DNA of 64,000 nucleotides from Dickeya chrysanthemi NCPPB 402 (GTDB lineage Bacteria > Pseudomonadota > Gammaproteobacteria > Enterobacterales > Enterobacteriaceae). Below are positions 40,451-50,036 of this stretch, piece after piece; positions within the stretch are counted from its first letter, which is position 1, and every line of letters starts with the position of its first letter. The stretch covers positions 3,350,056 through 3,414,055 of the forward strand of contig NZ_CM001974.1 in the NCBI RefSeq assembly GCF_000406105.1, written 5' to 3'. The position numbers and the translations under genes were made by a program. Below the pieces are notes generated by a model that was given only the letters and a program-made list of their open reading frames with translations, was not told where the DNA came from and did not search any database.

Positions 40451-41461
40451 ATGAAAGCTACAACAACAAAAAGTGCGCTCACCTGGCTGAAAGACAGTGG
40501 CATTTACGCCGTACTGCTGGTATTGCTGGTGATTATTATTATCCAGGATCCCACCTTCCTCAGCCTCACTAACCTGAGTAACATTCTTACCCAGTCTTCG
40601 GTGCGCGTCATTATCGCACTCGGCGTGGCCGGGCTTATCGTCACCCAGGGTACCGACCTGTCGGCGGGGCGTCAGGTCGGCCTCGCCGCCGTGGTCGCGG
40701 CCACACTGCTGCAGGCGATGGACAACAGCAACAAAGTGTTCCCGCATCTGGAAACCATGCCGATCCCGCTGGTCATCCTGATCGTCTGTGCTATCGGCGC
40801 GCTGATCGGTCTGGTCAACGGTATTATCATCGCCTACCTGAAAGTGACGCCGTTCATCACCACATTGGGTACGATGATCATCGTTTACGGTATCAACTCC
40901 CTGTATTACGACATCGTCGGCGCATCGCCGATTGCCGGCTTTGACGAACGTTTCTCTACCTTCACGCAGGGCTTTGTGCGCCTCGGCGACTTCAAACTGT
41001 CCTACATCACGTTCTATGCCGCGATTGCGTCACTGTTCGTGTGGATTTTGTGGAATAAAACCCGTTTTGGTAAAAACATTTTCGCTATCGGCGGCAACCC
41101 GGAAGCGGCCAAAGTGTCCGGCGTCAACGTATCGCTGAACCTGATTCTGGTGTACATGTTGTCCGGTGTGTTCTATGCCTTCGGCGGTATGCTGGAAGCC
41201 GGCCGTATCGGCAGTGCTACCAACAACCTGGGCTTTATGTACGAACTCGACGCCATCGCCGCGTGCGTGGTCGGCGGCGTATCCTTTGCCGGCGGCGTGG
41301 GTACGGTGGCCGGCGTCGTGACCGGGGTTATCATCTTCACCCTCATCAACTACGGCCTGACCTACATCGGCGTCAGCCCTTACTGGCAGTACATCATCAA
41401 AGGCGGCATCATTATTTTCGCCGTTGCGCTGGACTCCCTGAAATACGCCCGCAAAAAATAA
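40451..41461 (+). CDS. mglC: Galactose/methyl galactoside permease MglC
   Basis: Inner-membrane permease of the Mgl transporter, 336 residues (E. coli 336), with eight to ten membrane segments. Conserved GLIVTQGTDLSAGRQVGL, TTLGTMIIVYG, GGNPEAAKVSG and the C-terminal SLKYARKK are present. It lies 19 bases after mglA and is followed by a strong terminator. Confidence 0.97.
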   Translation: MKATTTKSALTWLKDSGIYAVLLVLLVIIIIQDPTFLSLTNLSNILTQSSVRVIIALGVAGLIVTQGTDLSAGRQVGLAAVVAATLLQAMDNSNKVFPHLETMPIPLVILIVCAIGALIGLVNGIIIAYLKVTPFITTLGTMIIVYGINSLYYDIVGASPIAGFDERFSTFTQGFVRLGDFKLSYITFYAAIASLFVWILWNKTRFGKNIFAIGGNPEAAKVSGVNVSLNLILVYMLSGVFYAFGGMLEAGRIGSATNNLGFMYELDAIAACVVGGVSFAGGVGTVAGVVTGVIIFTLINYGLTYIGVSPYWQYIIKGGIIIFAVALDSLKYARKK

Positions 41462-41484
41462 CGCGTGCATGCATCACCTTCTCT

Positions 41485-41519
41485 ACCTGCCACCCCGGTG
41501 GCAGGTTTTTCTTTTTTTA
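41485..41519 (+). terminator. Terminator of the mgl operon
   Basis: ACCTGCCACC and GGTGGCAGGT form a perfect 10-bp stem followed by TTTTCTTTTTTT. Confidence 0.92.
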
Positions 41520-41710
41520 ACGCGCAGTAATACGTGGCGAAATCCGGGTTATCGACGGGCTTACACCCCGCCGCCGGATAGCCCGACGAAGACCTTATTT
41601 TGCACACGCGCCCGGCTGCTATAAAATAACGCTTTTGTAGATTTCCACACGGTACGCGGCTGCCTTTTCCCCGCGTTGTCCGTTATGACGCTAGCTTGTA
41701 GGGAAAATAA

Positions 41711-42532
41711 ATGAAAAAACTTCTCGCACTGACGGCGCTCGCCCTGAGCGCCTGTTTTATGCTCAGCGCCGCGCAGGCCGGCAGCACGCTGGACCGGGTT
41801 AAACAAACCGGTGTCGTTCGCAACGTTCTGTTCAATGACTACCCGCCATTCAGTTATCTGGACGATAAAAACCAGTTGGTCGGTTTCGATGTCGACGTCG
41901 CCAACGCCGTTGCGAAGAAACTGGGAACCAGGCTGGAACTGGCAACCCCCGGCTGGGAAACTATTGTCGGCGGAAAATGGCAAGGCCGTTGGGACATGTG
42001 CATCTGTTCTATGACCCCCAATGCAGAGCGCGCCAAAGTACTCGATTTCAGCACGCCCTATTACAGCACTTTTGCCGTACTGATCGTCCATAAGGATGAG
42101 AAGAACATCCAATCCGCCGCCGACCTGAGCAACAAGAAAGTCGGGTTGGGGCTGGGGTCCAGCTATGAGAATTACCTCAATAAAAGTCTGGCGATCCCCG
42201 GCGGTAAGCCGATCGACTTCCCGTTTGACCACGTGCAGGCGGTGCCCACCGACGAAGACATGGCGTTCCGTAATCTGGCGCTCGGCCCGGGTAAACGGTT
42301 GGATGCGGTCATTTCCGATCGCATTACCGCCAAACCGCGTATCGAGAAGCTGCCACAGTTGCGTATTTTGCAGCAACTGTATGCCGAACCGAACTGGATT
42401 GCCGTCGACAAAGGCGATCCGGAATGGAGCAAAACGCTGGCCGACGCCATCTCCGCGCTGCGCGCCGACGGCACGCTGAAAGCTATCTCGATGAAATGGT
42501 TTGGTGAAGACATCACCGGGGTCACCCCGTAA
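41711..42532 (+). CDS. Amino-acid ABC transporter substrate-binding protein (family 3)
   Basis: A 273-residue SBP_bac_3 protein, probably binding a polar amino acid. The signal peptide ends at AQA|GS (about 23). An internal LSAC resembles a lipobox but is followed by more hydrophobic residues, so ordinary cleavage is favoured. The core shows FNDYPPFSYLDDKNQLVGFD, PGWETIVGGKWQGRWDMCI and DAVISDRI. The substrate cannot be read from the sequence. The stop overlaps the permease start by one base. No ATPase gene follows. Confidence 0.9.
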   Translation: MKKLLALTALALSACFMLSAAQAGSTLDRVKQTGVVRNVLFNDYPPFSYLDDKNQLVGFDVDVANAVAKKLGTRLELATPGWETIVGGKWQGRWDMCICSMTPNAERAKVLDFSTPYYSTFAVLIVHKDEKNIQSAADLSNKKVGLGLGSSYENYLNKSLAIPGGKPIDFPFDHVQAVPTDEDMAFRNLALGPGKRLDAVISDRITAKPRIEKLPQLRILQQLYAEPNWIAVDKGDPEWSKTLADAISALRADGTLKAISMKWFGEDITGVTP

Positions 42533-43377
42533 TGTCGCGATCGTCTGCTGAAAACTCGTCACACATGCCGCCGGCGCCTGAGCGCGCCGGATTGGGTTTT
42601 CGTCTGCGCGCCGGCCTGACCTGGCTGGTGCTGCTCAGCCTGCTGCTGTGGCTGTTTTCGTTTATGGACCTGGATACCGGTCTGATCCGGCAGAAACTGC
42701 CGTCCATGTTGGGGATGCACCTCTCGCCGGACGGCTTCATTCAGGGAGCGGTACTGAGCGTCGTCATCACGGTGATTTCCATGCTGTTTTGCATCCTGCT
42801 GGCGGTCATCACCGCGGCAGGCCGGCTCTCTTCCAGTGCCATTGCATTCGGCTGCGCGACGTTTTACGTCTCACTGTTTCGCGGCACACCGCTGCTGGTG
42901 CAAGTGTTGATCATCTACCTCGCGCTGCCGCAGGTCGGTATCGTCATGAGCGCCTTTACGTCCGGTATCATCGCGCTGTCGTTAAATTACGGCGCCTATC
43001 TGGCGGAAACTATCCGCAGCGGCGTACTCGCGGTGCCTCGTGGTCAGAAAGAGGCGGCGATGGCGCTGGGACTGTCACGCTGGGTCATTACCACCCACGT
43101 GGTGGCGCCGCAGGCGCTGCGCATCATTATTCCGCCCGCCGGTTCGCAGTTCATTTCGATGATCAAAGATTCGTCGCTGGTGTCGCTGATGGGGTTATGG
43201 GAACTGAACTTTCTGGCGCAGTCTTACGGCCGCAGTACCTATCACTACATGGAAATGCTCACCACCGCCGCGGTAATTTATTGGTTGCTGTCCATCGGGC
43301 TGGAATTGCTGCAAGGCCGACTGGAACGCCGTTTTGGCCGCGGCTACGAGCACCACGAGAGTAAAACCTCGTCCTGA
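42532..43377 (+). CDS. Amino-acid ABC transporter permease (HisM/GltJ family)
   Basis: A 281-residue polar-amino-acid permease. An N-terminal hydrophilic segment (about 30 residues) precedes membrane segments. The signature FRGTPLLVQVLIIYL, the EAA loop EAAMALGLSRWVIT and GSQFISMIKDSSLVSL are typical. It is coupled to the binding protein by TAATG. A single permease probably forms a homodimer. The ATPase must come from elsewhere in the genome. Confidence 0.92.
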   Translation: MSRSSAENSSHMPPAPERAGLGFRLRAGLTWLVLLSLLLWLFSFMDLDTGLIRQKLPSMLGMHLSPDGFIQGAVLSVVITVISMLFCILLAVITAAGRLSSSAIAFGCATFYVSLFRGTPLLVQVLIIYLALPQVGIVMSAFTSGIIALSLNYGAYLAETIRSGVLAVPRGQKEAAMALGLSRWVITTHVVAPQALRIIIPPAGSQFISMIKDSSLVSLMGLWELNFLAQSYGRSTYHYMEMLTTAAVIYWLLSIGLELLQGRLERRFGRGYEHHESKTSS

Positions 43378-43442
43378 ACGCCCTTTAGCGCCACGTTCGC
43401 CATGCCGTAACGGCGACTTTAATTATTTACATAATCTGCGCC

Positions 43443-43473
43443 AGCCCTGTGAAATATCAGGGCTTTTTCTTTT
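43443..43473 (+). terminator. Terminator after the amino-acid permease
   Basis: AGCCCTG and CAGGGCT form a 7-bp stem around TGAAATAT, followed by TTTTCTTTTTC. Confidence 0.85.
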
Positions 43474-43508
43474 TCGTCTCCCTTTCTCACCGCTTTTTCG
43501 TTGCAAAC

Positions 43509-43529
43509 AAAAATAATTATTATTATTTT
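43509..43529 (+). promoter_or_regulatory. Putative Fur box upstream of the siderophore uptake pair
   Basis: AAAATAATTATTATTATTT at 43510-43528 resembles the AT-rich Fur consensus of repeated A/T hexamers (GATAAT-type). It lies about 30 bases before the binding-protein ATG, consistent with iron control of these two genes. The match is compositional and moderate. Confidence 0.5.
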
Positions 43530-43558
43530 TTCTGCCTTAATTTTATGAGAAAAGAATA

Positions 43559-44668
43559 ATGCGCATCGTTTTTCTCCTCTTCGCCATGCTATGCCTTACC
43601 CCACTGGCGCAGGCCAAAACCGTTACCGACATTACCGGCCGTCAGGTCGTCATTCCGGATAATCCGCAACGTATTGTACTGGGCGAAAGCCGTATGCTGT
43701 ATACGCTGGCTTTGCTGGAACCGGACAACCCGGCACAGCGCGTGGTGGGGTGGCCTGGTGATCTGGCTCGCTACGATGCACAAAGCTGGGGCCGTTATAC
43801 CGCCAAATTCCCGGATATTGCCCGTATCCCGCAGTTAGGTAACGGCAATCTCAATAGCGTCAACGCGGAAATGCTGCTGCCGCTAAAACCGGATTTGGTT
43901 ATTCTGCCTCGTCTGGCCAAAGGCGCCGACAACGAACAGAGTATCCAGCAAGCATTAACGCAGGCGGGTATTCCTTATCTCTATATCGATCTGCGCATCG
44001 AACTGCTGAAAAATACCCTGCCCAGCCTGCGCCTGCTCGGCGATGTGCTCAACCGACAGTCACGCGCCGATGCCTTTATCGCGTTTTACCAACGCCATAT
44101 GGACGTTGTCAAAACGCGGATAGCCCAGTATCAGGGCCGCAAAACCACGGTGATGCTGCATCTGCATCTTGGGCGTCGGGATACCTGCTGTACCACTGCC
44201 GTCAACGGTAATCTCGGCGAACTGCTGGCCTTCGCCGGCGGTGAGAACATCGCCGCCGGCAAAGTGAAAGGCGTCTATGGCGAGCTAAGCCCGGAACAGG
44301 CTCTGGCGGCCAGACCGGATGTCTACATCGCCACCGGGATGGCCGGGCCAGACGGCAAACGCCTGTCCGATCTGATGCTCGGCCCGGACGTGACGCCTCG
44401 TCAGGCCGGCGACAGCTTACGTACCTTGTTAATGCAGGAACCGCTACTCTCCCACCTGAGCGCCGTCGGCAGCGGCCGTGCCTGGAGTATGTGGCACAAC
44501 TTTTATCTCAGCCCTTATCACGTGGTGATGGTAGAAATGTTCGCCAAAGCCCTTTATCCAACGCTGTTTAGCGATATCGACCCGCAGCAAACCTTACAAC
44601 AACTCTATCAACAGTTTTTACCGATTGATTTTTCAGGGACCTATTGGAGTCAGTTAACACATGAATAA
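43559..44668 (+). CDS. Iron-siderophore-type ABC substrate-binding protein
   Basis: A 369-residue periplasmic-binding protein of the BtuF/FecB class (PF01497 type). The signal peptide is MRIVFLLFAMLCLTPLAQA. The core has TVTDITGRQVVIPDNPQRIV, LPLKPDLVILPR and LLAFAGGENIA. Its 3' end overlaps the TonB receptor by eight bases, implying coupled expression. No permease or ATPase is adjacent. The ligand, a siderophore or haem-like iron chelate, is inferred from context. Confidence 0.85.
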   Translation: MRIVFLLFAMLCLTPLAQAKTVTDITGRQVVIPDNPQRIVLGESRMLYTLALLEPDNPAQRVVGWPGDLARYDAQSWGRYTAKFPDIARIPQLGNGNLNSVNAEMLLPLKPDLVILPRLAKGADNEQSIQQALTQAGIPYLYIDLRIELLKNTLPSLRLLGDVLNRQSRADAFIAFYQRHMDVVKTRIAQYQGRKTTVMLHLHLGRRDTCCTTAVNGNLGELLAFAGGENIAAGKVKGVYGELSPEQALAARPDVYIATGMAGPDGKRLSDLMLGPDVTPRQAGDSLRTLLMQEPLLSHLSAVGSGRAWSMWHNFYLSPYHVVMVEMFAKALYPTLFSDIDPQQTLQQLYQQFLPIDFSGTYWSQLTHE

Positions 44669-46826
44669 CCGTCACCGGCAAAAAGGCTGGCCGCTACTGG
44701 CTTTGCTGCCGTTCAGCCTTCAGGCTGCCGCCGCATCAACCGAGAGCAACGCCACCCCAAATACCAACAAGCAGGAAGATACCTTGGTGGTGAATGCCAG
44801 CCCGTCTGCCGGCAGCGCCAGAGAAACCGGCTACCAACCGCACAGCGCCGTAACCGGCACCCGCACCGATAGCCGCCTGCTGGATATCCCGCAAGCCGTC
44901 AATATAGTGCCGCAACAGGTACTGGAAGATCAGGCGGTAAGAAGTCTTGACGACGCGTTATACAACGTCAGCGGCATCACCCAGGCCAACACGTTGGGCG
45001 GAACGCAGGATGCGGTGATGAAGCGCGGTTTCGGCGATAACCGCGACGGTTCGATCCTGCGTGACGGCGTGCGCTCTATTCAGGCGCGCAACGTTACGCC
45101 GACCACCGAACGGGTAGAAGTATTGAAAGGCCCGGCGTCCATGCTGTATGGCTGGGGCGAACCCGGCGGCATGATCAACATCATCAGCAAAAAGCCGGAA
45201 CTGGTGCAGAAAACCCATATCGAAGGCTGGAACAGCAGCTTTAACGGCGGCGGCGGCCAGTTAGATATCACCGGCCCGCTCAGTACCTCCGGCCTGGCTT
45301 ATCGCATGATCGTCGATCACGATGAAACCGACTACTGGCGCAACTTCGGTCGTAATCGCCAGACGACGATTGCGCCGTCGCTGATGTGGTATGGCGACAG
45401 CACCACTGTGCGCGTTGCTTACGAGCATATGGAATACCTGACGCCGTTCGATCGCGGCACGGTAATCGATAGCCGCACCGGCAAGCCGGTCGCCACACCG
45501 CGTGAACGCCGGTTTGACGAAGCCTACAACGCCACCCGCGGCGATCAGGACACGCTGACGTTCCAGATGGAAAACACCATCAACGATCGCTGGAAAACCA
45601 AACTGAATTACGCCTACAGCCGCAATACCTATAACGACAATCAGGCTCGCGCCATGTCGCTAAACCCCAATACCGGATTCCTGACGCGCCGGGCCGATGC
45701 GACCCAGGACGCGCACAGTCAATCGCAGAACGTGCAACTGACGCTGAATGGCGATACCGACTGGGGTGGCGTCAACCACCAGTTGCTGTTCGGTTTCGAC
45801 CACGAGGCTGACCGTACCCATCGCGGTAATATGATCCGCGGCAGAACCAACAGCAGTTTCAACGTTTATAATCCGGTATATGGCCTTTTCCCGGCTTCCA
45901 ACTCTGTTCTTGCCACCGAGAGCGACCAGAAAGAAGACGTCGATAGCACCGGCATTTTCATGCAGGACGCCATACGACTGGACGAACATTGGATGCTGTT
46001 GGGCGGCGTACGCTATGACCGCTTTGATGTGATGTCGGGCAAAGGGCGCCCCTTCGTGACCAATACCGACAGGTCCGACAGCCGGGTGGTGCCGCGTGCA
46101 GGCGTCGTGTACAACCTCACCTCTTACGCCTCGTTGTACACCAGCTACAGTGAATCCTTCAAGCCTAACTCCGCCATCAATAAACCGATAGGAGAAGCGA
46201 TGGAGCCGGAAGTCGGGCGCTCCTACGAGGTCGGCGCCAAACTGGATCTCCCTAATCGCATTACCGCCAACCTGGCGTTGTTCGATATTCAAAAGCGTAA
46301 CGTGATGGTAGATGAACTTCAGACCATCAACGGCGTAAGCGAAACCGTGACCCGCACTGCCGGCAAAGTACGTTCGCAAGGGGTGGAGGTGGATGTGGCC
46401 GGCAAGCTGACCGATAACCTGAGCCTGATCGGTTCCTATGCCTTTACCGATGCCCGCGTTACCGCAGACCCGACGAACCAGGGCAATGAAATGGGCAACG
46501 TGGCGCGCCATACCGCCTCATTGTTCCTGACCAATGACTTCGGCACGATGGGCCTGCACGCCGGCGATGACCTGCGCGCAGGTATCGGCGCTCGCTATGT
46601 CGGCCGTCGCCCCGGCGATGCCGCCAACAGCTTCTTCCTTGACGACTACACCGTAGCGGATGCCTTTGTCGCCTATAACGTGCCGATCAACGGTTACAAA
46701 GTGAAGTGGCAACTGAACATCAAAAACCTGTTCGACAAGACCTACTACCCTTCCAGCGGCAGTAGCCAATATGTTTCGATTGGCGACCCGCGTGAAGTGG
46801 TGTTGCGCGCCAGCGTCGATTTTTAA
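44661..46826 (+). CDS. TonB-dependent siderophore receptor
   Basis: A 721-residue outer-membrane receptor. A signal peptide ends near QAAAAS (about 25). A possible TonB box is DTLVVNAS (about 40). The plug runs over TDSRLLDIPQAVNIVPQQV to EVLKGPASMLYGWGEPGGMINIISKKP, the FhuA/FpvA-type siderophore receptor signature. A 22-strand barrel follows and ends in the terminal Phe of RASVDF. Which siderophore it takes up cannot be told. Confidence 0.93.
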   Translation: MNNRHRQKGWPLLALLPFSLQAAAASTESNATPNTNKQEDTLVVNASPSAGSARETGYQPHSAVTGTRTDSRLLDIPQAVNIVPQQVLEDQAVRSLDDALYNVSGITQANTLGGTQDAVMKRGFGDNRDGSILRDGVRSIQARNVTPTTERVEVLKGPASMLYGWGEPGGMINIISKKPELVQKTHIEGWNSSFNGGGGQLDITGPLSTSGLAYRMIVDHDETDYWRNFGRNRQTTIAPSLMWYGDSTTVRVAYEHMEYLTPFDRGTVIDSRTGKPVATPRERRFDEAYNATRGDQDTLTFQMENTINDRWKTKLNYAYSRNTYNDNQARAMSLNPNTGFLTRRADATQDAHSQSQNVQLTLNGDTDWGGVNHQLLFGFDHEADRTHRGNMIRGRTNSSFNVYNPVYGLFPASNSVLATESDQKEDVDSTGIFMQDAIRLDEHWMLLGGVRYDRFDVMSGKGRPFVTNTDRSDSRVVPRAGVVYNLTSYASLYTSYSESFKPNSAINKPIGEAMEPEVGRSYEVGAKLDLPNRITANLALFDIQKRNVMVDELQTINGVSETVTRTAGKVRSQGVEVDVAGKLTDNLSLIGSYAFTDARVTADPTNQGNEMGNVARHTASLFLTNDFGTMGLHAGDDLRAGIGARYVGRRPGDAANSFFLDDYTVADAFVAYNVPINGYKVKWQLNIKNLFDKTYYPSSGSSQYVSIGDPREVVLRASVDF

Positions 46827-46833
46827 TCAACGA

Positions 46834-46865
46834 CACCGCGCGGTCTTTACCCAGACCGCGCGGTG
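46834..46865. terminator. Strong hairpin between the receptor gene and ybbP
   Basis: CACCGCGCGGTCT and AGACCGCGCGGTG form a perfect 13-bp stem with a TTACCC loop, eight bases past the receptor stop. There is no proper T-run on either strand, so termination strength is uncertain. Confidence 0.6.
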
Positions 46866-46921
46866 AGTATTGGAGCACGGCAACCTCAGCGTCATCCAGC
46901 CGAGAGGCAATAACATCAACC

Positions 46922-49353
46922 TCAGGCGTGATAACGCCGAAACAACGCATTGCCGCGCAACAGACGCAAGCCCAGCCAACTGCCGTACAGCGACAACAGC
47001 AACGCCGCCATGACCGGCAACCCGCCCCACAGCCACAGGTTCGGCTGCCACGGAAAATCAAACACCTTGCGCTGCAGCAGCCACAGCGCCGCTTCCGCGC
47101 CCAGCGCCGCCGCTATACCGGCGGATAACCCCAGTACCGCGAATTCCCACCATAGCGTGGCGCGCAACAACCGGCGGCTTGCCCCCAATGTGCGATACAC
47201 CATCAGTTCCTGGCGGCGTTGACGCATACCGACCTGAATCTGCGCCAGCAACAACAGTGCGCCGCAGAACAGCACCAGCACCACCATCACCTCCAGCGCT
47301 AACCCCACCTGCTGCAACACCGTGCCGATCTGCTTCAAAATGGCGCCGACATCCAGCACCGTCAACGTTGGAAACTGTCGGTTTAATTGGGTTACCAACG
47401 TATCGCCGCCGTCATAGCGGAAACTGGTTAGCCACGATTGTGGCTGGCTATCCAGCGAACCCGGTGGAAAAATAAAAAGAAATTCGGCCGCAAGCTTTCC
47501 CAATCCACCTGTCGCAAGCTGCTGACCGTCGCCTGAAACGGTTGGGTATCGCCGGTAAACATCAACGTATCGCCGATTTTCACCCCAAGGCGCTGCGCCA
47601 CCCCTTGCTCTATCGACACTTCGCCCGCTTTCGGCGGCCATTGCCCCGCCACCAGCGGATTATGCTCCGGCCGCTGAGCCAGCCAGGTCAGATTCAGTTC
47701 CCGGTTGACGGTTTCGCCGCCGGGATCATCTTCACGTATCAGATCGGTGGCACGCAGCCCATTAATTTCCGTCAGACGGGCACGAATAATCGGGTAAAAA
47801 GTTTCCGGTTTGACCTGATGTTGCGCCAGAAAATCCGTGACCTGCGGCACCTGATCGGCACTGATATTCAGTACAAAGTAATTAGGGCTACCCGGCGGTA
47901 ACTGCTGCTGCCAGCGATCCAGCAAATCGCCGCGCAACAACAGCAATAACGCCAACAACATGAAAGACAGCGAAAATGCCGCCAGTTGGCCCAAGGTGAC
48001 CCACGGCTGGCGTAATAAGCGGTTAGTCGCAAGACGCAATGCCAATGTTTTCAGCGTCAGACGGCGCAGTAATAACAAGCCGCCCCAACCAATGCCGCCC
48101 AACAGCAACGACAACGCCAACATCCCCCCCAACAGTGACCATAACAACGCACCGCCGCCGGACATCACCACCAGTAAACCGATCACCACCGTCGCTACCA
48201 CCGGCAGGTAGTAACGCAACGGCCAGACATTCGCCACCACATCCTGACGCAACACCCGCAGCGGCTGAGTCGCCAGCAGTTGCCGGTAAGGACGTATCCC
48301 GACCAGCAGCGAAATCAACACCAGCGTTCCCAGCGCCCACGCCCACGGCCATAATCCGGCAACAGGTAATTCACCGGGCAGCACCGGAGCAAGAGCCCGT
48401 ATCAGCAACGCTTCAAAGCCAGTCCCCAGCAGGCTGCCGCACAATGCCGACAACGCCAGCACCGATAGCCACTGCCCGATAATCAACCGGCGCAGCGCCT
48501 GACGCCCGGCCCCCAACGTTTTGAGCACCGCCACCAGATCGTAACGACTGCGGCAGTAATGCCCCATCGCTACCGCTACCGCCGCCACCGACAGCAATAG
48601 CGTCAGCAACGCCGACAGCAATAAAAATTGTTGCGAGCGCTGCAACGATTTACCCAACGCGCTTTGCGAATCCGCCATGCCGTACCAGCGTTGATCCGGC
48701 TTTAACTGCGGGGTAATCACCTCGCTAAAGCGGTCGATTTGCGACGGCGCACCGGCAAACATATAGCGCCAGGTAATACGCCCGCCGGGTTGAATCGCGC
48801 CGGTTTTCTCCACATCCGCCAGGTTCATCAGCACCCGCGGTGCCGTCTCGAACGGGTTAAATCCGGCATCCGGCTCCTGCACCAGTTCCCCGGCAATGGC
48901 CAAGGTGGTATCACCGACATCCAGCCGATCGCCGACCTTCAACCCCAGCAAAGCCAGCAGTCGAGGTGCTGCCAGTACGGAACCCGGCGCAACCCGTAAT
49001 CCGGCTGGCTGGGTTTTCAACTCGCCATACAGCGGATAACGCTCGTCGGTGGCTTTGACCTGCGCCAGTTGCGCGTTGTCGCCCGCGTAAGTCATGGTCA
49101 TGAATGACACCTGCCGGCTCTGCGTCAGCCCTAATTGCTGCGCCTGCTGCAACCACTGTGCATCTATCGGGCGGGAAGCCCGCAGCACACGATCACCGGC
49201 CAGAAAATCCCGACTCTGCTGGCTTAGCCCTTTATCCATGCGATCGCTGATAGAGCCGAGCGCCAGCACGCAGGCGACCGACAACGTTAACGCCAGCCAG
49301 ACAATCAGCAGCGACGGCGAGCGCCATTCCCGCCAAAACCAACGCCAGATCAT
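46922..49353 (-). pseudogene. ybbP: ABC transporter permease YbbP, frameshifted
   Basis: FtsX/MacB-like permease expected to work with YbbA; E. coli YbbP has 804 residues. Here the reading frame is split. The first part starts at ATG 49353 (overlapping the ybbA stop, ATGA) and runs to 47428, ending with the non-homologous tail HRVRWIASHNRG. The rest (PPGSLDSQPQSWLTSFRY onward, to 46922) lies in another frame. One extra base in the A5/T5 run at 47468-47472 would restore NFFLFFPPGSLD and give about 810 residues. This is a real mutation, a sequencing error or slippage; the sequence alone cannot decide. Both halves look otherwise intact. Confidence 0.9.
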
Positions 49354-50036
49354 GCATCCTCCCACAATTTACCGTCGCGCAGCCGCAGACAACGCTCACA
49401 ACGCGCAGCCAGTTGCTCATCATGCGTCACCAGAATCAGGGTAGTGGCAAAATCGCGATTAAGGGAAAACAACAGGTTAGCAATGCGCTCACCGGTCTGC
49501 CGGTCGAGATTACCGGTCGGCTCATCGGCAAACAGCACCCGTGGGCGCCCGCTGAATGCGCGCGCCAGCGCCACACGTTGCTGCTCGCCGCCGGAAAGCT
49601 GGGCGGGTAAATGGTGTAACCGCGCCCCCAGACCGAGTTGCTGCAACAGTTGCTCCGCATGCTGACGGCTCTGACGATCGCTTTCACCACGCAGCAACGC
49701 CGGCAGTTGCACGTTCTCCAGCGCGGTCAGCGTCGGCACCAGCATAAAAGACTGGAACACAAACCCCACGTCCTGCGCCCGCAACGCGGCCCGGCCCTCT
49801 TCATCCAGCCGGTCCAGCCGCTGACCAAGCAACGACACCTGCCCGCTGCTGCCGTCATCCAGCCCGGCCAAAATCCCCAACAGGGTGGATTTCCCCGAGC
49901 CGGACTCGCCGACCAGCGCAATGGTCTGAGCAGGTTTGACAACCAGCTCAACTCCGGTGAGGATGGAGAGCTGATTTTCCCCCTGACCAACGTGCTTACC
50001 AAGATGATGAACTTCAAGAATGTTTTCCGCAGGCAT
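49350..50036 (-). CDS. ybbA: ABC transporter ATP-binding protein YbbA
   Basis: A 228-residue MacB/LolD-type ATPase (E. coli 228) with Walker A GESGSGKST, Q-loop VFQSFML, signature LSGGEQQR and Walker B VLFADEPTGNLD. The partner is YbbP downstream. The start MPAENILEVHHL overlaps the divergent tesA start by 33 bases, an arrangement also known in E. coli. Confidence 0.96.
   Translation of the reverse strand: MPAENILEVHHLGKHVGQGENQLSILTGVELVVKPAQTIALVGESGSGKSTLLGILAGLDDGSSGQVSLLGQRLDRLDEEGRAALRAQDVGFVFQSFMLVPTLTALENVQLPALLRGESDRQSRQHAEQLLQQLGLGARLHHLPAQLSGGEQQRVALARAFSGRPRVLFADEPTGNLDRQTGERIANLLFSLNRDFATTLILVTHDEQLAARCERCLRLRDGKLWEDA

Noticed and set aside
41711..41800. Lipobox-like LSAC in the amino-acid binding protein
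   Set aside because: More hydrophobic residues follow the Cys and a standard AQA cleavage site comes after, so ordinary secretion is more likely.
41561..42562. 333-codon open frame antisense to the amino-acid binding protein
   Set aside because: Fully covered by a gene with clear family motifs on the plus strand.
45660..46511. 283-codon antisense frame in the TonB receptor gene
   Set aside because: Shadow frame; the receptor motifs are unbroken on the plus strand.
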